Below are positions 63,601 through 64,000 of a stretch of 64,000 bases of DNA, one piece after another. The DNA is taken from the NCBI GenBank assembly GCA_024280335.1, contig JAJRQI010000004.1, positions 1 to 64,000 on the forward strand. Direction: 5' to 3'. Numbering within the stretch: the stretch's first letter is position 1; every line of letters begins with the position of its first letter. The stretch comes from Deltaproteobacteria bacterium. GTDB lineage: Bacteria > Desulfobacterota > Desulfuromonadia > Desulfuromonadales > Geopsychrobacteraceae. The translations under genes and the position numbers were made by a program. The notes beneath the pieces were generated by a model, which worked only from the letters and a program-made list of their open reading frames with translations, was not told the DNA's origin and ran no database searches.

Positions 63601-64000
63601 TGTGTACTTACTGTCATGTCGTCAGTGACGGTGACCATGCCGGCCTGAACAACGGCTTTGCTGATGTATTCGCCAGCGGCGCCCAGAAATACTGGGATGC
63701 CAGCAACGATGCCGATGCCACTTGGAACACCACCAACGACAACACCTGCTCGAACATCGACTGCCACAACAGTAAAGAGACCCTCGACGGTAGCTACGGC
63801 TGGTACGATGCCGGAACCGCCGACTGCATCATGTGTCACGCCGATGTCACCGACGGCAGCACCCCGAACAGCACCGGCGGCACTCACGTCGCCCATACCG
63901 GCGCCAGCACCGCTTACGGCGTGACGATTAATTGTGCCAGCTGCCACGAAGCCGCCACCGACTGGGCGAGCAGCACTAAACCGGCCAGCGGGCACTGGAA
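60681..64000 (+). CDS. Giant multiheme c-type cytochrome (partial, runs off the window)
   Basis: An open frame of 1106 codons and 2 bases with no stop before the end. ATG 60681 has GGGGAG eight bases upstream, and a signal peptide (LFVMVVLLSLPALATA) follows. I count about 29 heme motifs: 26 of CxxCH form, one C-x3-CH (CSVYCH) and two C-x4-CH (CSAVYCH, CSNIDCH). The protein has repeated CHxxxxG and THVNG/THIAH blocks and is rich in Gly, Ala, Asn, Asp. It should be an outer-surface or periplasmic electron conduit. The frame is uninterrupted from start to end on reading. Confidence 0.92.
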   Translation, partial: MRRNILIPLFVMVVLLSLPALATARMVHDFDCANCHKPGSGLKSLSNVCVDCHSTAMVGSTFPFRRGGGNTNPIPNKTFAIGDASDAFGSVTATGEIPGDQTSHNWAALDANPAAGASAPSDPLFYGSDNYSGNYVTCGRCHDPHGFETNPKLLKLGVGSESALCNDCHVDWASDTALFEGGSAATNVHPMVSNYAAIAAAKPGQYNDVASLNAAPGEIALNATGGIDCLSCHGVHWTDSDASTTDGAAQALNVGDGRILHADGGQSDGSNVCQTCHKYEEHGLNRSGGANAIGCLICHAAHVEDQGGLINNYMLRKQITTYLPKDSASGTVTGLLLDVSNVQKQRLWDYCFTCHDSAAAVAGHNSSWNCVDCHGHDNATGSWTAAGGCNTCHGYPPSENVVSDGAGGNAGYASGYDSSGHFKNELNTQHSAHAGGGSDYSFSCATCHANNNHMAGDYADVFFAPMNSLVDAGGQLAATYAAAGGTCSAVYCHSNGGPRGAVPTVNNPGVWEGGAAINSCDACHGNDATDMATRSNSATHIAHLNKGYSCQVCHADTADSATTLAAGAIGGTHVNGAADVTFDATSLSFGLGATSYGTNGSCSVYCHSNGTTNVSPDWDDNTSGACGTCHQYNNAGVATGSGTALGNAHAVHLFAANGPKIATCSTCHTHDGAGGVANSDHVNGAKDLVAGACDACHGTDGISATGTDRMPVWSDATSVDCETCHSGSNIAVIGGNTAPAKTNFTSLGHGDAGLTAAPACADCHDAADVGHFDGDQLDKRLKVDPQADGGAEDYAVSATGWCQDCHTENAHFDNTNTASGTSSDGDSCILCHEPHGDGMGSNTDAMVIVGAGFTDRTAAASYFNVGNNGVCQVCHDPAEVSHYNTAGNDGHNAATACYSCHSHSSSPQAFQGGECYACHGDGISEYWPQNTGNNRTTDAVGDFNDAGRHQKHMELLASKLGYTLPGSDAEQKAMCTYCHVVSDGDHAGLNNGFADVFASGAQKYWDASNDADATWNTTNDNTCSNIDCHNSKETLDGSYGWYDAGTADCIMCHADVTDGSTPNSTGGTHVAHTGASTAYGVTINCASCHEAATDWASSTKPASGHW

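Noticed and set aside
61200-63995. Long minus-strand frames inside the giant cytochrome gene
   Set aside because: The plus strand shows regularly spaced heme motifs in one uninterrupted frame; the minus frames are Gly/Val/Ala-rich artefacts of that repeat structure.
1-64000. tRNA or rRNA genes
   Set aside because: I looked for TψC-like GGTTCGA(A/N)TCC ends and rRNA-like stretches in the gaps and found none that fold convincingly; a tRNA scan would confirm.

Overview
The window looks like chromosomal DNA of an anaerobic, GC-rich delta-proteobacterium of the Desulfuromonadales (Geobacter / Desulfuromonas / Pelobacter relatives). The basis is gene content, not a database match. It carries a near-complete anaerobic (cbi-type) cobalamin pathway under an adenosylcobalamin riboswitch, with a ThiC paralogue that fits the anaerobic benzimidazole synthase BzaF. 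It also has a class III (oxygen-sensitive) ribonucleotide reductase, several c-type cytochromes including one with about 29 heme motifs before the window ends, a c-heme sensor kinase, a short three-domain-core MetH, and ferritin plus rubrerythrin.

Layout. 1-3.2 kb (minus strand): type I restriction-modification hsdM and hsdS, separated and flanked by palindromic repeats; no hsdR is in view. 3.3-8.2 kb: polyphosphate block, sixA-ppx (minus) and ppk1 (plus), with a tiny zinc-ribbon-like ORF between. 8.2-18.3 kb: housekeeping series rplU-rpmA-obgE, proB-proA-nadD-rsfS-rlmH, a DksA/TraR-type zinc finger, a LapA+LapB fusion, gpmI and comF. 18.4-23.1 kb: a soluble PAS histidine kinase and a Tat-exported TakP-like TRAP transporter (dctPQM). 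23.3-24.4 kb (minus): ferritin and rubrerythrin. 24.6 kb: engB.

25.2-41.2 kb is the cobalamin locus: riboswitch plus terminator, then cobO-cobU-cobT-cobS-cobC-cbiA-bzaF-cbiC-cbiD-cbiET-cbiF-cbiG-cbiHP-cbiB-cobD. Most junctions overlap by 1-4 nt. Two genes are fusions (cbiET and the unusual cbiH-cbiP), and several junctions, plus the interior of cbiA, carry dispersed palindromic repeats. The cobalt chelatase, cbiL and cbiJ are not in the window. A PP2C phosphatase converges on cobD and overlaps it by about 635 bp.

42-48.2 kb: a GGDEF protein, a small DUF3820-like protein, a dihydrouridine synthase, nikR, then an anaerobic ribonucleotide reductase operon behind a tandem pair of NrdR boxes. That operon is split: the large NrdD lacks its glycyl-radical tail, which is encoded by a separate 48-codon gene, followed by nrdG starting at a CTG codon with a good Shine-Dalgarno sequence. 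48.2-53.2 kb: a small diheme cytochrome and membrane protein (minus), a 163-bp MITE-like element, murI, a GerMN-domain protein and metH.

53.3-64 kb looks like one regulatory and respiratory module. A membrane histidine kinase with a periplasmic CxxCH motif and an NtrC-type sigma-54 activator lie directly upstream of a GG-N10-GC (-24/-12) promoter. That promoter faces an exported NHL/FG-GAP/PEGA protein, a tetraheme cytochrome and a very large multiheme cytochrome that runs off the end. I infer a redox-sensing system that switches on an outer-surface electron-transfer gene set.
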